A DNA stretch of 64,000 nt from NCBI GenBank assembly GCA_041685115.1, contig JAWLGK010000003.1:1-64000 (forward strand), in the 5' to 3' direction. This document shows positions 55,210 to 63,735 of this stretch, one piece after another. How positions within the stretch are numbered: the stretch's first letter is position 1; each line of letters opens with the position of its first letter. The notes beneath the pieces are model-generated. The model saw only the letters and a list, made by a program, of their open reading frames with translations. It was not told the origin of the DNA and searched no databases. Origin of the DNA: JALOAT01 sp041685115 (GTDB lineage: Bacteria > Pseudomonadota > Gammaproteobacteria > Thiohalomonadales > Thiohalomonadaceae). The translations under genes and the position numbers were made by a program.

Positions 55210-56243
55210 CGATGGAGTTTCCCATGGCGTGGGCCTTCGCCCACGGGGGCCCCGCCGGGCGGGGCCGGCTGCGCTGCGAGCCCGAGGACTTCGTAGTGGA
55301 CGAAGACCTGGGCTTCGCTGCCGACGGGCAGGGCGAACACGTTTTGGTGCAGGTGCAAAAGCGCGGCGCCAACACCGAGTGGGTGGCGCGCCAGCTCGCC
55401 CGTTTCGCCGGTGTGCGACCCATGGACGTGAGCTATGCGGGTCTGAAGGATCGCCACGCAGTGACCACCCAGTGGTTCAGCGTGCACCTGCCGGGCCGCG
55501 CCGAGCCGGACTGGTCCGGGTTTGCCGGTGAGGAATACCGCGTGCTCGATGCGGTGCGGCATACGCGCAAGCTGCGGCGCGGCGCCCTGGCCGGCAACCG
55601 CTTCACGATTCGTCTCCGCGAGGTGAGCGGCCCGCGGCAGGCCATCGAACAGCGTTGCGCCTGCATTCGCGAACACGGCGTCCCCAACTACTTCGGTGAG
55701 CAGCGTTTCGGCCGCGAGGGTGGGAATCTCCTCCGGGCCGCGGAAATGTTCGCGGGCGCACGACGTGAGCACGATCGGGCCAAGCGCGGCATGTACCTCT
55801 CGGCCGCCCGTTCCTATCTGTTCAACACCGTGCTGTCCGAGCGCGTGCGGCAGGGGAATTGGAATCACGCCCTGGCGGGCGAGTGTCTGGTGCTGGATGG
55901 CACGGCGAGCTTCTTTCGTGCCTCGGTGATCGACGAAAAACTCTCGGCACGGCTCGCCGCCTGGGACGTGCACCCCAGCGGGCCGCTGTGGGGGCGCGGG
56001 TTGCCGCCTTGCGGCGGTGAAATCAACGACCTTGAGGCGGCCTGGCTCGCGCCATTCGAATCCTTGCGGACCGGTCTCGAACGCGCGGGCATGGAACAGG
56101 AGCGCCGATCCTTGCGCCTGGCCGCCGAAGGGCTCGAATGGGCACAGGAGGGTGACGCGCTTACCTTGAGGTTCGCTCTTGCCGCCGGCAGTTACGCTAC
56201 CGCCGTACTGCGTGAAGTCCTGCGCACGGACAACCCGGCGTAG
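55206..56243 (+). CDS. truD: tRNA pseudouridine(13) synthase
   Basis: 345 residues from the ATG at 55206, overlapping the ispF stop; a frame-open GTG at 55197 is less likely. Motifs of TruD: RCEPEDFVVDEDLGF near the N-terminus, QVQKRGANTEWVARQLARF, the catalytic Asp in YAGLKDRHAVTTQWFSV, and VPNYFGEQRFGREGGN. It makes pseudouridine at position 13 of tRNA-Glu and others. In E. coli truD is followed by surE; here an MCP and an Smr gene intervene. Confidence 0.96.
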   Translation: MTMEFPMAWAFAHGGPAGRGRLRCEPEDFVVDEDLGFAADGQGEHVLVQVQKRGANTEWVARQLARFAGVRPMDVSYAGLKDRHAVTTQWFSVHLPGRAEPDWSGFAGEEYRVLDAVRHTRKLRRGALAGNRFTIRLREVSGPRQAIEQRCACIREHGVPNYFGEQRFGREGGNLLRAAEMFAGARREHDRAKRGMYLSAARSYLFNTVLSERVRQGNWNHALAGECLVLDGTASFFRASVIDEKLSARLAAWDVHPSGPLWGRGLPPCGGEINDLEAAWLAPFESLRTGLERAGMEQERRSLRLAAEGLEWAQEGDALTLRFALAAGSYATAVLREVLRTDNPA

Positions 56244-56320
56244 GAGCCCAGCCCCCTGGGCGATTGCTTTTTGGAGTTTCCACGGAAAAAGGATTGCCCC
56301 AATGGCCCGGGCTCCTATCG
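56242..56320. repeat. REP-like inverted pair after truD
   Basis: GTAGGAGCCCAGCCCCCTGG and, in opposite sense, ATGGCCCGGGCTCCTA bracket about 50 bases. It belongs to the GTAGGAGC family tandemly repeated at 4140-4740 and near 62.7-63 kb. It starts within the truD stop codon. Confidence 0.7.
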
Positions 56321-56368
56321 ACCATGGGCATTTGCTTCGGGCATGCCGCACCTGCGCTGCGGCTGATC

Positions 56369-57940
56369 TCAGCCCTTCTTGATGCGGAACTGTTCCACCA
56401 GCTGTTGAAGCTGATGCGCCAGTTCTTCCAGCGTGTTTCCCGCCCGTTCACTCTCCCCCGCCTTCGCGGCGGTCGTGTCGGCGACGTGGCGGATGGAGGT
56501 GATGGAGCGGTTGATTTCCTCGCTGACGGCGCTTTGCTCTTCCACGGCGGTGGCGATCTGGGTACTCATGTCACTGATGCGGGTCACTGCGCCGGTGATG
56601 GCGCCGAGGGACTGGGCCGCGCGCTCGGCCTGTTGCACGGTGTCGTCGGTGCGTTGCCGGTTCTTGTTCATGGCATCCACGGCACTGGCTGCACCTTGGC
56701 GCAGGCGCTCGATCATGGCGTGGATTTCCTGGGTGGCTTGCTGGGTCCGCATGGCCAATGTGCGCACCTCATCGGCCACCACCGCAAAGCCGCGGCCTTC
56801 CTCGCCGGCGCGCGCCGCCTCGATCGCGGCGTTCAGTGCGAGCAGATTGGTCTGGTCTGCAATGCCGCGGATCACGTCCACTACCGTAGTGATCTCTTGG
56901 CTGTGTGATTCAAGCTGAAGGATCACCTCCGCCGCGTGGCCCACTTCTTCGGCCAGTTCACGGATGACCCGGGTGGTGTCGTCCACCACGGTCATGCCCG
57001 AACGGGCTTCCCGGTCGGCGCACTCCGCGGCTTCCGCCGTCTGCTGGGCGTTGCGGGCGACTTCCTGGACGCTGGCCGCCATCTCGTTGATGGCCGTGGC
57101 CACCTGGTCGGTTTCGCTCTGTTGCTGGCGGATGCCGTCGCTGCTGGTCTGCACGGTGGCGGAAAGGCCGCATGCCGTGGCCGACAGGTGTTGGGACGAA
57201 TCGGCCATGCGGCCGACGATCGCCCCGGTCTCCGACTGCAGCATCTTCAGGGCGAGCTCCAGCTGGCCGAGGTCGTCGTCGCGTCCCGTGTAGATGTGAC
57301 GGGCGACCGGGTTGTCGGCGACGGCGCGGCTGCGCTGCACCAGCTTCTCGAACGGCCCGAGCGCCAGGTGGGCGATGGCGGCGGCGACCAGGAAGCCGAG
57401 CAGTGGGGGGACGAGGGTCGCGAGCGATATCCCCAGCGAGAAGCCAAGCGCCAGGGATACCGCAGCGCCGCACGCCAGACCGAGCTGGATGCGGCTGCCG
57501 AGGGTGAGCGCGGGGAAGCGGCGCAGGCGGATTCCGGCATTGAGCTTGTGATATACCGCCTCGGCACGGCGCACCATGTCCGGGTGCGGGCTGGTACGCA
57601 CCGACTGGTACTCGATCACTCGGCCGTTCTCGAGAATGGGCGTGACAAAGGCATCCACCCAATAATGATCGCCGTTACTGCGACGGTTCTTGACCAGTCC
57701 CATCCACGAACGCCCCGACTGGATGGTGGCCCACAGGTCCGCGAATGCGGCCGGTGGCATGTCGGGATGACGGACCATATTGTGATTCCGTCCGAGCAGC
57801 TCCGCTTCGGTGAAGCCGCTGACCTGGACGAAATCGGCATTCACATAGGTGATACTGCCCTTGGTGTCCGTGGTGGAGAGGATATTGGCGTCATCGGGGA
57901 AACGGTGTTCGACGCCGGTAATGGGAAGGTTCTTTTTCAT
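56369..57940 (-). CDS. PAS-domain methyl-accepting chemotaxis protein (Aer-like)
   Basis: 523 residues. Near the N-terminus a PAS domain (about 12-125; STTDTKGSITYVNADFVQVS, NHNMVRHPDMPPAAFADLW) resembles the FAD-binding one of the aerotaxis receptor Aer. Two adjacent hydrophobic stretches (about 145-200) form a membrane hairpin with no periplasmic domain. The signalling hairpin is NLLALNAAIEAARAGEEGRG followed by FAVVADEVRTLAMRTQQATQ. It should report redox or oxygen state to CheA/CheW. No che genes are close by. Confidence 0.93.
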   Translation of the reverse strand: MKKNLPITGVEHRFPDDANILSTTDTKGSITYVNADFVQVSGFTEAELLGRNHNMVRHPDMPPAAFADLWATIQSGRSWMGLVKNRRSNGDHYWVDAFVTPILENGRVIEYQSVRTSPHPDMVRRAEAVYHKLNAGIRLRRFPALTLGSRIQLGLACGAAVSLALGFSLGISLATLVPPLLGFLVAAAIAHLALGPFEKLVQRSRAVADNPVARHIYTGRDDDLGQLELALKMLQSETGAIVGRMADSSQHLSATACGLSATVQTSSDGIRQQQSETDQVATAINEMAASVQEVARNAQQTAEAAECADREARSGMTVVDDTTRVIRELAEEVGHAAEVILQLESHSQEITTVVDVIRGIADQTNLLALNAAIEAARAGEEGRGFAVVADEVRTLAMRTQQATQEIHAMIERLRQGAASAVDAMNKNRQRTDDTVQQAERAAQSLGAITGAVTRISDMSTQIATAVEEQSAVSEEINRSITSIRHVADTTAAKAGESERAGNTLEELAHQLQQLVEQFRIKKG

Positions 57941-58023
57941 AAGCGCCGTTCATCCTACCAATACACGCTGGCCGCGGTTCCCGCGCATCCTAGCCTGACT
58001 CCTGGCCGGGGATTGTGACTATG

Positions 58024-58554
58024 TCACAGCCGGCGCAATAACACGTAGATCGCTCCCGTCCCGCCGTCCGTTGGCGTGGCGGATGCGAACGCAAGGACCT
58101 CGTTACGCTGACGCAGCCAATGATTCACCTTGATCTTGAGTACGGGCTGTTTCAGAGCGGAACCGTTGCCTTTACCGTGAATGATGCGTACGCAGCGCTG
58201 CCCGCGTGCGCGTGCTGCCGCCAGAAATTGCGCGACGGCAAGCCGCGCCTCGGCCACGCGCATGCCGTGCAGATCGAGTTGGCCTTCGATGCTGTAGGCG
58301 CCGCGGCGGAGCTTGCGGATAACCGAGTGCTGCAGGCCCGGGCGGGCGAACAGGAGCTCTTCACCAGTTTCACAGCCCACCTCGAGCGGCGGGTCGTCGA
58401 GCAGTTCGTCCATGACCGCCCGTTCGTCCTCCAGGCGCTGGACGGGCGTGGGGGGGGGACGGGGCCCGGCCAGGACGACCCGTTCGCCCCGCAGCGGGCG
58501 GGCATCGGCCACGGCCTCGCGGAACAACTCGGCGTCATCGTCGGAGAACGGCAT
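58024..58554 (-). CDS. Smr-domain protein
   Basis: 176 residues. A variable N-terminus (rich in Arg and Pro) is followed by a Smr domain (about 90-175) with the signature LDLHGMRVAEARLAVAQFL and VRIIHGKGNGSALKQPVL, where HGKGNGS is the canonical loop. Small MutS-related proteins can nick DNA or RNA; in E. coli SmrA/SmrB act on nucleic acids, SmrB at collided ribosomes. It is divergent from surE, sharing an upstream region of about 130 bases. Confidence 0.9.
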   Translation of the reverse strand: MPFSDDDAELFREAVADARPLRGERVVLAGPRPPPTPVQRLEDERAVMDELLDDPPLEVGCETGEELLFARPGLQHSVIRKLRRGAYSIEGQLDLHGMRVAEARLAVAQFLAAARARGQRCVRIIHGKGNGSALKQPVLKIKVNHWLRQRNEVLAFASATPTDGGTGAIYVLLRRL

Positions 58555-58683
58555 GGCAGTTCCTGTGGCGGGCGGGGTTGATGGCAGTCTACCGCGGTCC
58601 TTGCAAACGAGAAACGGCCGCTGCCGTCGCGCCGGTGTTTTCGGGTATAGTTAACCGGTTGATCCTTCAGACCTTGCGCGCGC

Positions 58684-59436
58684 ATGAAGATTCTCCTCAG
58701 CAACGATGACGGCTACCTCGCGCCAGGGCTCGCCTGCCTGGCGCGCCACCTGGGTGAAACGGCCGACATCGTGGTCGTCGCACCGGACCGGGACCGCAGC
58801 GGCGCCAGCAATTCCCTCACCCTCGACAACCCTATCCGCGCCCACGTCACCGAAAACGGTTTCATGCGTGTGGAAGGCACGCCCACCGACTGCGTTCATC
58901 TGGCGGTCACGGGCATGCTGGATCAGGAACCCGATATGGTGATCTCCGGCATCAACGCAGGCGCCAACATGGGCGACGACGTGATCTACTCGGGGACCGT
59001 GGCGGCGGCCATGGAGGGGCGGTTCCTCGGCCTGCCGGCTATCGCCGTTTCGCTGGTCGGCAAGGACCTGCGCCACTACGACACCGCGGGCCGCGCGGTG
59101 GTCGCCCTGGTCGAACACCTGCGGCGCCACCCCCTGCCGGCGGATACCATCCTCAACATCAATGTGCCGGACATCCCCTGGGACGAGGTGCAGGGTTTCG
59201 AGGCCACGCGCCTCGGCCACCGCCACAAGTCCGAGCCGGTGGTGCAGATGCGCGACCCCCGGGGGCGGGTCTGCTACTGGATTGGCCCGGCGGGTCCCGA
59301 GCAGGATGCGGGTCCCGGGACCGATTTCCACGCGGTACGCCGCGGTCGGGTGTCCGTCACTCCGATTCAGGTGGACCTCACCCGCCACGGCGCCGTGCCT
59401 ACCCTCGCCAACTGGCTCGGGGACCTCGCCCCTTGA
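58684..59436 (+). CDS. surE: 5'/3'-nucleotidase SurE
   Basis: 250 residues. Catalytic metal residues lie in KILLSNDDGYLAPGLACLAR, the Ser/Asn pair in PDRDRSGASNSLTLDNPIR, and the fold-defining SGINAGANMGDDVIYSGTVA is intact. The enzyme removes phosphates from nucleoside monophosphates. Its stop overlaps the pcm start (TTGA), so surE, pcm and the membrane gene form one operon leading to nlpD-rpoS. Confidence 0.97.
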   Translation: MKILLSNDDGYLAPGLACLARHLGETADIVVVAPDRDRSGASNSLTLDNPIRAHVTENGFMRVEGTPTDCVHLAVTGMLDQEPDMVISGINAGANMGDDVIYSGTVAAAMEGRFLGLPAIAVSLVGKDLRHYDTAGRAVVALVEHLRRHPLPADTILNINVPDIPWDEVQGFEATRLGHRHKSEPVVQMRDPRGRVCYWIGPAGPEQDAGPGTDFHAVRRGRVSVTPIQVDLTRHGAVPTLANWLGDLAP

Positions 59437-60098
59437 GCATCGATACCCGCCTGCTCGGTATCGGTATGACCTCACAGCGCACTCGTGAGCGCCTGATCAC
59501 ACGGCTGCGTGAGAAGGGCATCGCCGATCCGCGGGTGCTCGAAGTGATGCGGGAGGTGCCGCGTCACCTGTTCGTCGACGAGGCGCTCGCCACCCGCGCC
59601 TATGAGGACATCTCGCTGCCCATCGGCAATGCGCAAACCATCTCCGCCCCGTTCACCGTGGCGCGCATGACTGAGCTCGTCGCCCAGGTACAGCCGCGCA
59701 AGGTGCTGGAGGTGGGCACGGGGTCCGGTTATCAGACCGCCGTGCTCGCCCGTCTGGTGCCTGAGGTGTACAGCATCGAGCGGATCGCCCCGCTGCTGGA
59801 GCGCGCCCGGCGCCTGCTGGCGGAGCTGAAGGTCCGGAACGTGCGCTTTCGGCTTGCCGACGGCACCCTGGGCTGGGCCGAGCACGGGCCTTTCGATGCC
59901 ATACTTGCCGCCGCGGCGCCCGCAGAAATACCTGACTCACTGCGGCAGCAACTCGCCGATGGCGGGGTGCTGGTGATTCCGGTAGGGCAGGGTCGCCAAC
60001 AGCGTCTCATCACCGTGCGTCGACGGGGCCAGGAATTCGATCGTGCCGAACTGGACCCCGTGACCTTCGTTCCCATGCTGACAGGTACCCGCAGGTAA
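59433..60098 (+). CDS. pcm: Protein-L-isoaspartate O-methyltransferase
   Basis: 221 residues if it starts at TTG 59433, overlapping the surE stop; an ATG at 59466 (MTSQRTRERL) is the alternative, giving 210 residues. Family motifs are LPIGNAQTISAPFTVARMTE, the SAM site LEVGTGSGYQTAVLA and DGTLGWAEHGPFDAI. The enzyme methylates isoaspartyl residues to begin protein repair during stress, in keeping with its place beside surE and rpoS. Confidence 0.96.
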   Translation: MSIDTRLLGIGMTSQRTRERLITRLREKGIADPRVLEVMREVPRHLFVDEALATRAYEDISLPIGNAQTISAPFTVARMTELVAQVQPRKVLEVGTGSGYQTAVLARLVPEVYSIERIAPLLERARRLLAELKVRNVRFRLADGTLGWAEHGPFDAILAAAAPAEIPDSLRQQLADGGVLVIPVGQGRQQRLITVRRRGQEFDRAELDPVTFVPMLTGTRR

Positions 60099-60101
60099 CC
60101 C

Positions 60102-60686
60102 ATGCGCCTCTTTTCCGTCCTTTATGACCTTGCCATGCGCTGGGCCGCCCATCCCCATGCGCCGCGCTACCTGGCCGGGCTGAGCTTTGCGGAATCCTCG
60201 TTCTTTCCCATCCCGCCGGACGTGATGCTCGCACCCATGGCGTTGGCCCAGCCGGCGCGCGCCTGGTACTACGCGGCCATCACCACCATTGCCTCGGTGC
60301 TCGGCGGCGTGGTCGGGTATTTCATCGGGGTGTTCGCCTTCGATCTGGTCGAACCGCTGCTCCGCGAGGCAGGCTACTGGGACCACTATCTCACGGCCCA
60401 GAGCTGGTTCCAGCGCTGGGGTTTCTGGGCGGTGTTCATCGCCGGTTTCTCGCCCATCCCCTACAAGGTGTTCACCATCGCCGCCGGCGTCGTAGGCATG
60501 GCCATGCCCGCGTTCATGCTGGCCTCCGCGGTGGGACGTGGCGGGCGTTTCTTCCTGGTTTCGGCGCTGATGCGCTGGGGCGGCGAGCGCATGCAGTCGC
60601 TGTTGCGCAGCTATGTGGATCGCATCGGCTGGGCCATGGTCGTGCTGGCCGTGGTTCTGTACTTCGCCCTGAGTAATGGCGCTTAG
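60102..60686 (+). CDS. YqaA/DedA-type membrane protein (VTT domain)
   Basis: 194 residues with about four to five hydrophobic helices. It has the VTT/DedA hallmarks: AESSFFPIPPDVMLAPMALA near residue 32 with the Glu and Pro residues, a glycine-rich helix VLGGVVGYFIGVFAFDLV, and FIAGFSPIPYKVFTIAAGVV. DedA-family proteins are thought to move lipids such as undecaprenyl phosphate. It follows pcm by three bases and precedes nlpD, a common order in gammaproteobacteria. Confidence 0.92.
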   Translation: MRLFSVLYDLAMRWAAHPHAPRYLAGLSFAESSFFPIPPDVMLAPMALAQPARAWYYAAITTIASVLGGVVGYFIGVFAFDLVEPLLREAGYWDHYLTAQSWFQRWGFWAVFIAGFSPIPYKVFTIAAGVVGMAMPAFMLASAVGRGGRFFLVSALMRWGGERMQSLLRSYVDRIGWAMVVLAVVLYFALSNGA

Positions 60687-60859
60687 TGTACTGCATCACT
60701 CTTGGAGGCACTTTCAGCGGCTAGCCCGAAGGGAGCCTCCCAAAAGCGCCAATGTGGCGTTGCACTCCTTGGCAAGGGCTCGCCATTCCCTGCAGAGTGC
60801 GCCTTGCCATGGCGCTTTTGGGAGGCTCTGAAAGTGCCTCCAAGAGTGACGCAGTACAC
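60686..60859. repeat. 174-bp near-palindromic element upstream of nlpD
   Basis: The outer arms, 60686-60717 and 60828-60859, are 32-base inverted repeats with one mismatch (GTGTACTGCATCACTCTTGG... against its complement). Inner arms AGCCTCCCAAAAGCGCC (60734-60750) and GGCGCTTTTGGGAGGCT (60811-60827) match perfectly. The right arms are contiguous, while the left arms are separated by 16 extra bases. Partial pairing continues toward the centre. The element starts within the stop codon region of the yqaA-like gene and ends inside the start region of nlpD. It resembles a small MITE or a repeated palindromic element. Confidence 0.9.
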
Positions 60860-61649
60860 TACCGTCCGACTCTTCCTCCTGTTGTGCTGCGCGGCCTGGC
60901 TGACGGGCTGCGGTGAGATGCGGCCGGCCGGTAGCGGCCACTACTATCTGCGCTACCCGGTGAAACCCGGGGAGACCCTCTATTCCATCGCCTGGCGCTT
61001 CGGTCACGATTACCGCGAAGTCGCCGCCTGGAACCGCATCGGGCCGCCTTACCGCATTCACCCCGGCCAGGAGCTGCTGATTGTGACTCCGGACCGATTC
61101 ACACTCCGGGAGCGCGGGCCGGTCCCGCCCGCCGCGGCGCCGGCATCTGCCCGTGCGCCGGCGCCGACAAGGGCCGCTGCCCCACCGGCATCGTCAAGGG
61201 CCACACCAACCAGGCCGCCCACCCCGGCTACACCGCCCAAGGCGGCCGTGAGCCGTTCCCCGGCACCCTCCGGCCCCATCAAGTGGATTTGGCCCACCAC
61301 CGGAAAGACCGTTGCCGGATTTGCTGCCGGACAGCGGCGCAAGGGGATCGACGTTAGCGGGCAGCTTGGTCAGCCGGTGCGGGCCGCGGCCGACGGGGAC
61401 GTGGTCTACAGCGGTAACGGATTGATTGGCTATGGCAATTTGGTCATCGTCAAGCACGACGACGTGTACCTGAGCGCCTACGGCCATAATCGTAGGTTAT
61501 TGGTGAAGGAGGGAGACAAAGTAAAACAAGGGGCTACACTTGGGGAAATGGGCGAGGGTCCCAAGGGCCTTCCTGTTCTTCATTTCGAGATAAGGAAGAA
61601 TGGAAAACCCATGGACCCGCTGCTTTACTTGCCGGATAAGCCGACATAG
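60834..61649 (+). CDS. nlpD: NlpD-like LysM/M23 lipoprotein, amidase activator
   Basis: About 271 residues from GTG 60834 or about 267 from GTG 60846; neither has a good ribosome site and the frame is open back to 60702, inside the hairpin element. A lipoprotein signal follows (VRLFLLLCCAAWLTGCG with the lipobox Cys), then LysM (about 45-90; PVKPGETLYSIAWRFGHDYR), a proline/alanine-rich linker and an M23 domain. In the latter the metal ligands are lost (RRKGIDVSG without the H, VLHFEIR instead of HLHFE), as in EnvC/NlpD. Such proteins activate amidases AmiC/AmiB at division. rpoS follows closely, 15 bases after the stop. Confidence 0.9.
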   Translation: MPPRVTQYTTVRLFLLLCCAAWLTGCGEMRPAGSGHYYLRYPVKPGETLYSIAWRFGHDYREVAAWNRIGPPYRIHPGQELLIVTPDRFTLRERGPVPPAAAPASARAPAPTRAAAPPASSRATPTRPPTPATPPKAAVSRSPAPSGPIKWIWPTTGKTVAGFAAGQRRKGIDVSGQLGQPVRAAADGDVVYSGNGLIGYGNLVIVKHDDVYLSAYGHNRRLLVKEGDKVKQGATLGEMGEGPKGLPVLHFEIRKNGKPMDPLLYLPDKPT

Positions 61650-61664
61650 AGAGAAGGATGAATC

Positions 61665-62660
61665 ATGTCAAAGAGCAGTCTGAACGCCGACCAACTCGAA
61701 CACTTCCTGGAGCCGGAAGTCCTGGACGGGGCCGCGGACGCGGAAGACGAGGAAGAGGCTCTCTACGAAGAGGAAGCCAGTCTCGGCGAAGAGGAAACTC
61801 CTGAGACCTATGCACCCGGCAGCGTTCCTGACAGTCAGCTCGATGCCACCCGTCTCTATCTAAGTGAGATCGGTTTTTCGCCCCTGCTCTCTGCCGAAGA
61901 AGAGGTGTACTACGCCCGCCTGGCGCAGCGAGGCGACGAGGCCGCCCGCAAGCGCATGATCGAAAGCAACCTGCGTCTGGTGGTGAAGATCTCGCGCCGC
62001 TACCTGAACCGCGGCCTGGCGCTGTTGGACCTTATCGAAGAGGGCAATCTGGGTCTCATCCGAGCCGTGGAGAAGTTTGATCCCGAGCGCGGTTTCCGTT
62101 TCTCCACCTATGCCACCTGGTGGATCCGCCAGACCATCGAGCGGGCCATCATGAACCAGACCCGCACCATCCGTCTGCCCATCCACGTGGTGAAGGAAAT
62201 CAACGTCTACCTGCGCGCGAGCCGCCAGCTGGCTCAGCGCCTGGACCACGAGCCCACGCCGGAGGAGATTGCGGCGATGCTCGACAAACCAGTGGAAGAC
62301 GTCAAGCGCATGCTGAGCCTGAACGAGCGCGTCACCTCGGTGGACGTGCCGCTGGGCCGGGATGCCGACAAGTCCCTGCTGGACGCCATCCCGGACGAGA
62401 ACAACGTGGACCCGTCGGACCTGCTTCAGGACGACGACATGCGCGGCAATCTCGAGGACTGGCTCGGTCAGCTCACGGACAAGCAGCGCGAGGTGGTGGA
62501 ACGTCGTTTCGGTCTGCACGGTCACGACGTGAGCACCCTGGAGGAAGTGGGTAACCAGATCGGCGTCACCCGCGAGCGCGTGCGCCAGATCCAGATCGAG
62601 GCCCTCAAGCGCCTGCGCGAAATCATGGAAAGCCAGGGCTTCACCCAGGAAGCACTCTGA
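61665..62660 (+). CDS. rpoS: RNA polymerase sigma factor RpoS
   Basis: 331 residues. An acidic N-terminal region (ADAEDEEEALYEEEASLGEE) precedes region 1.2 (DATRLYLSEIGFSPLLSAEE) and the region 2 core (LIEEGNLGLIRAVEKFDPER, RFSTYATWWIRQTIERAIMN). Region 3 is followed by region 4 with VTRERVRQIQIEALKRLREI. It directs general stress and stationary-phase transcription. The context nlpD-rpoS is that of gammaproteobacteria, where an rpoS promoter often lies inside nlpD. AAGGA upstream of the ATG serves as ribosome site. Confidence 0.98.
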   Translation: MSKSSLNADQLEHFLEPEVLDGAADAEDEEEALYEEEASLGEEETPETYAPGSVPDSQLDATRLYLSEIGFSPLLSAEEEVYYARLAQRGDEAARKRMIESNLRLVVKISRRYLNRGLALLDLIEEGNLGLIRAVEKFDPERGFRFSTYATWWIRQTIERAIMNQTRTIRLPIHVVKEINVYLRASRQLAQRLDHEPTPEEIAAMLDKPVEDVKRMLSLNERVTSVDVPLGRDADKSLLDAIPDENNVDPSDLLQDDDMRGNLEDWLGQLTDKQREVVERRFGLHGHDVSTLEEVGNQIGVTRERVRQIQIEALKRLREIMESQGFTQEAL

Positions 62661-63080
62661 ACCCCTCCCGCCGAATTGTCGCTGGTCCTTGAGATGCTCC
62701 GCCAACGGGGTGGCTTGGTTATCGAGACCTTGTAGGAGCCGACACCGTCGGCGAACGGGGTTTGGTTGACCGCCCGGCGGTTAGAGGCAATTCGCCCACC
62801 CGGCGGTTAAAGAACAATTCTCCCACGGGGTGGGCTCCTACGGGGGGTTTCGATGCCTTGTAGGAGCCGACACCGTCGGCGAACGGGTTTTTGGTTGACC
62901 GCCGGCGGTTACAGGACAATTCGCCCACGGGGTGGACCCCTACGGGGGTTATCCGAACTTGTAGGAGCCGACACCGTCGGCGAACGGGGTTTCGGTTAAC
63001 CGCCGGCGTTTGGAAAGACCATTCGCCCACGGTGTGGGCTCCTACGACGCCGCGCCCTTTGGGTCGTCACCATGCAGCTT
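62661..63080. repeat. Loose tandem array of REP-like GTAGGAGCCGACACCGTCGG units
   Basis: TAGGAGCCGACACCG recurs at about 62733, 62861 and 62963, and the inverted partner CGCCCACGG(G/T)GTGGGCTCCTA ends units near 62840, 62930 and 63045. A third block (GGTTGACCGCCGGCGGTTA type) separates them. It is the same family as the 86-bp array at 4.1-4.7 kb, but with different linkers. No gene is seen in this 420-base stretch. Confidence 0.85.
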
Positions 63081-63482
63081 TCAGCCGATGAGTAGCGCCG
63101 CTGCGACCCGTCGACCTTCACCCACCAGCAGATTATAGGTGCGGCAGGCGGCCCCCGTATCCATGACCTCGAAGCCGGCACGCAGCCGGACCAAGGGTGC
63201 GAGCAGGGGCGGAGAGGGAAGGCGCAGGCGGGAACCGGTGCCGATCAGCAGCACTTCCGGATCGATTTCCTTCAGAACCTCGAAATGGCTCGTGGCGAGT
63301 TCATCGAAGTGCTGTGGCGCCCAATCGGTAATCAGGCGCGAGGCGCTCACGATCAGGCTGGAATGGCACACGGCGAGCCCTTCCCCGAGGGAGCCGGAGG
63401 CAGGGCGCAGTACGCGGATCTCACCGGGGGCGTAACCCTGGATGAGGTAGGCGCCGCCTGAATCGTCGAGACTGATTTTCAT
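63081..63482 (-). CDS. Mth938-like (DUF498) domain protein
   Basis: 133 residues. The family pattern is present: YLIQGYAPGEIRV near the N-terminus, SSLIVSASRLITDWAP in the middle and PEVLLIGTGSRLRLPSPPLL (residue about 77) with GAACRTYNLLVGEGRRVAAA at the end. The fold resembles NDUFAF3, a complex I assembly factor in eukaryotes, but the bacterial role is unclear. It is divergent from alaA, sharing 253 bases. Confidence 0.9.
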   Translation of the reverse strand: MKISLDDSGGAYLIQGYAPGEIRVLRPASGSLGEGLAVCHSSLIVSASRLITDWAPQHFDELATSHFEVLKEIDPEVLLIGTGSRLRLPSPPLLAPLVRLRAGFEVMDTGAACRTYNLLVGEGRRVAAALLIG

Positions 63483-63735
63483 GGGCTACAGGACGCGGGT
63501 ACTGATTTGACAGGGGCTTATGGCCGCCATTAATGTTAGCAGCTTTCGTCCGGCAGGGACCTGCCAGCGTTCTGCCCGCAGCGAATCCGCGCGGCAGACG
63601 CCGACAGACCGGCGCCGCGAAGCTGCACCGTCCAAAATGGCGTTTGTCGGCAGCCTGAGCCGTATCAGGCACACAGATCCCGGGCGCGCCGTCCGCCAAG
63701 GGCGGCCGCTGCACAGAATCGCTGAGGTTTAGGCC
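63483..63735. other. Divergent intergenic region before alaA
   Basis: No gene or repeat array was recognised. A short inverted element around 63590-63650 (GACGCCGACAG / TTTGTCGGCAGC) is weak. Confidence 0.4.
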
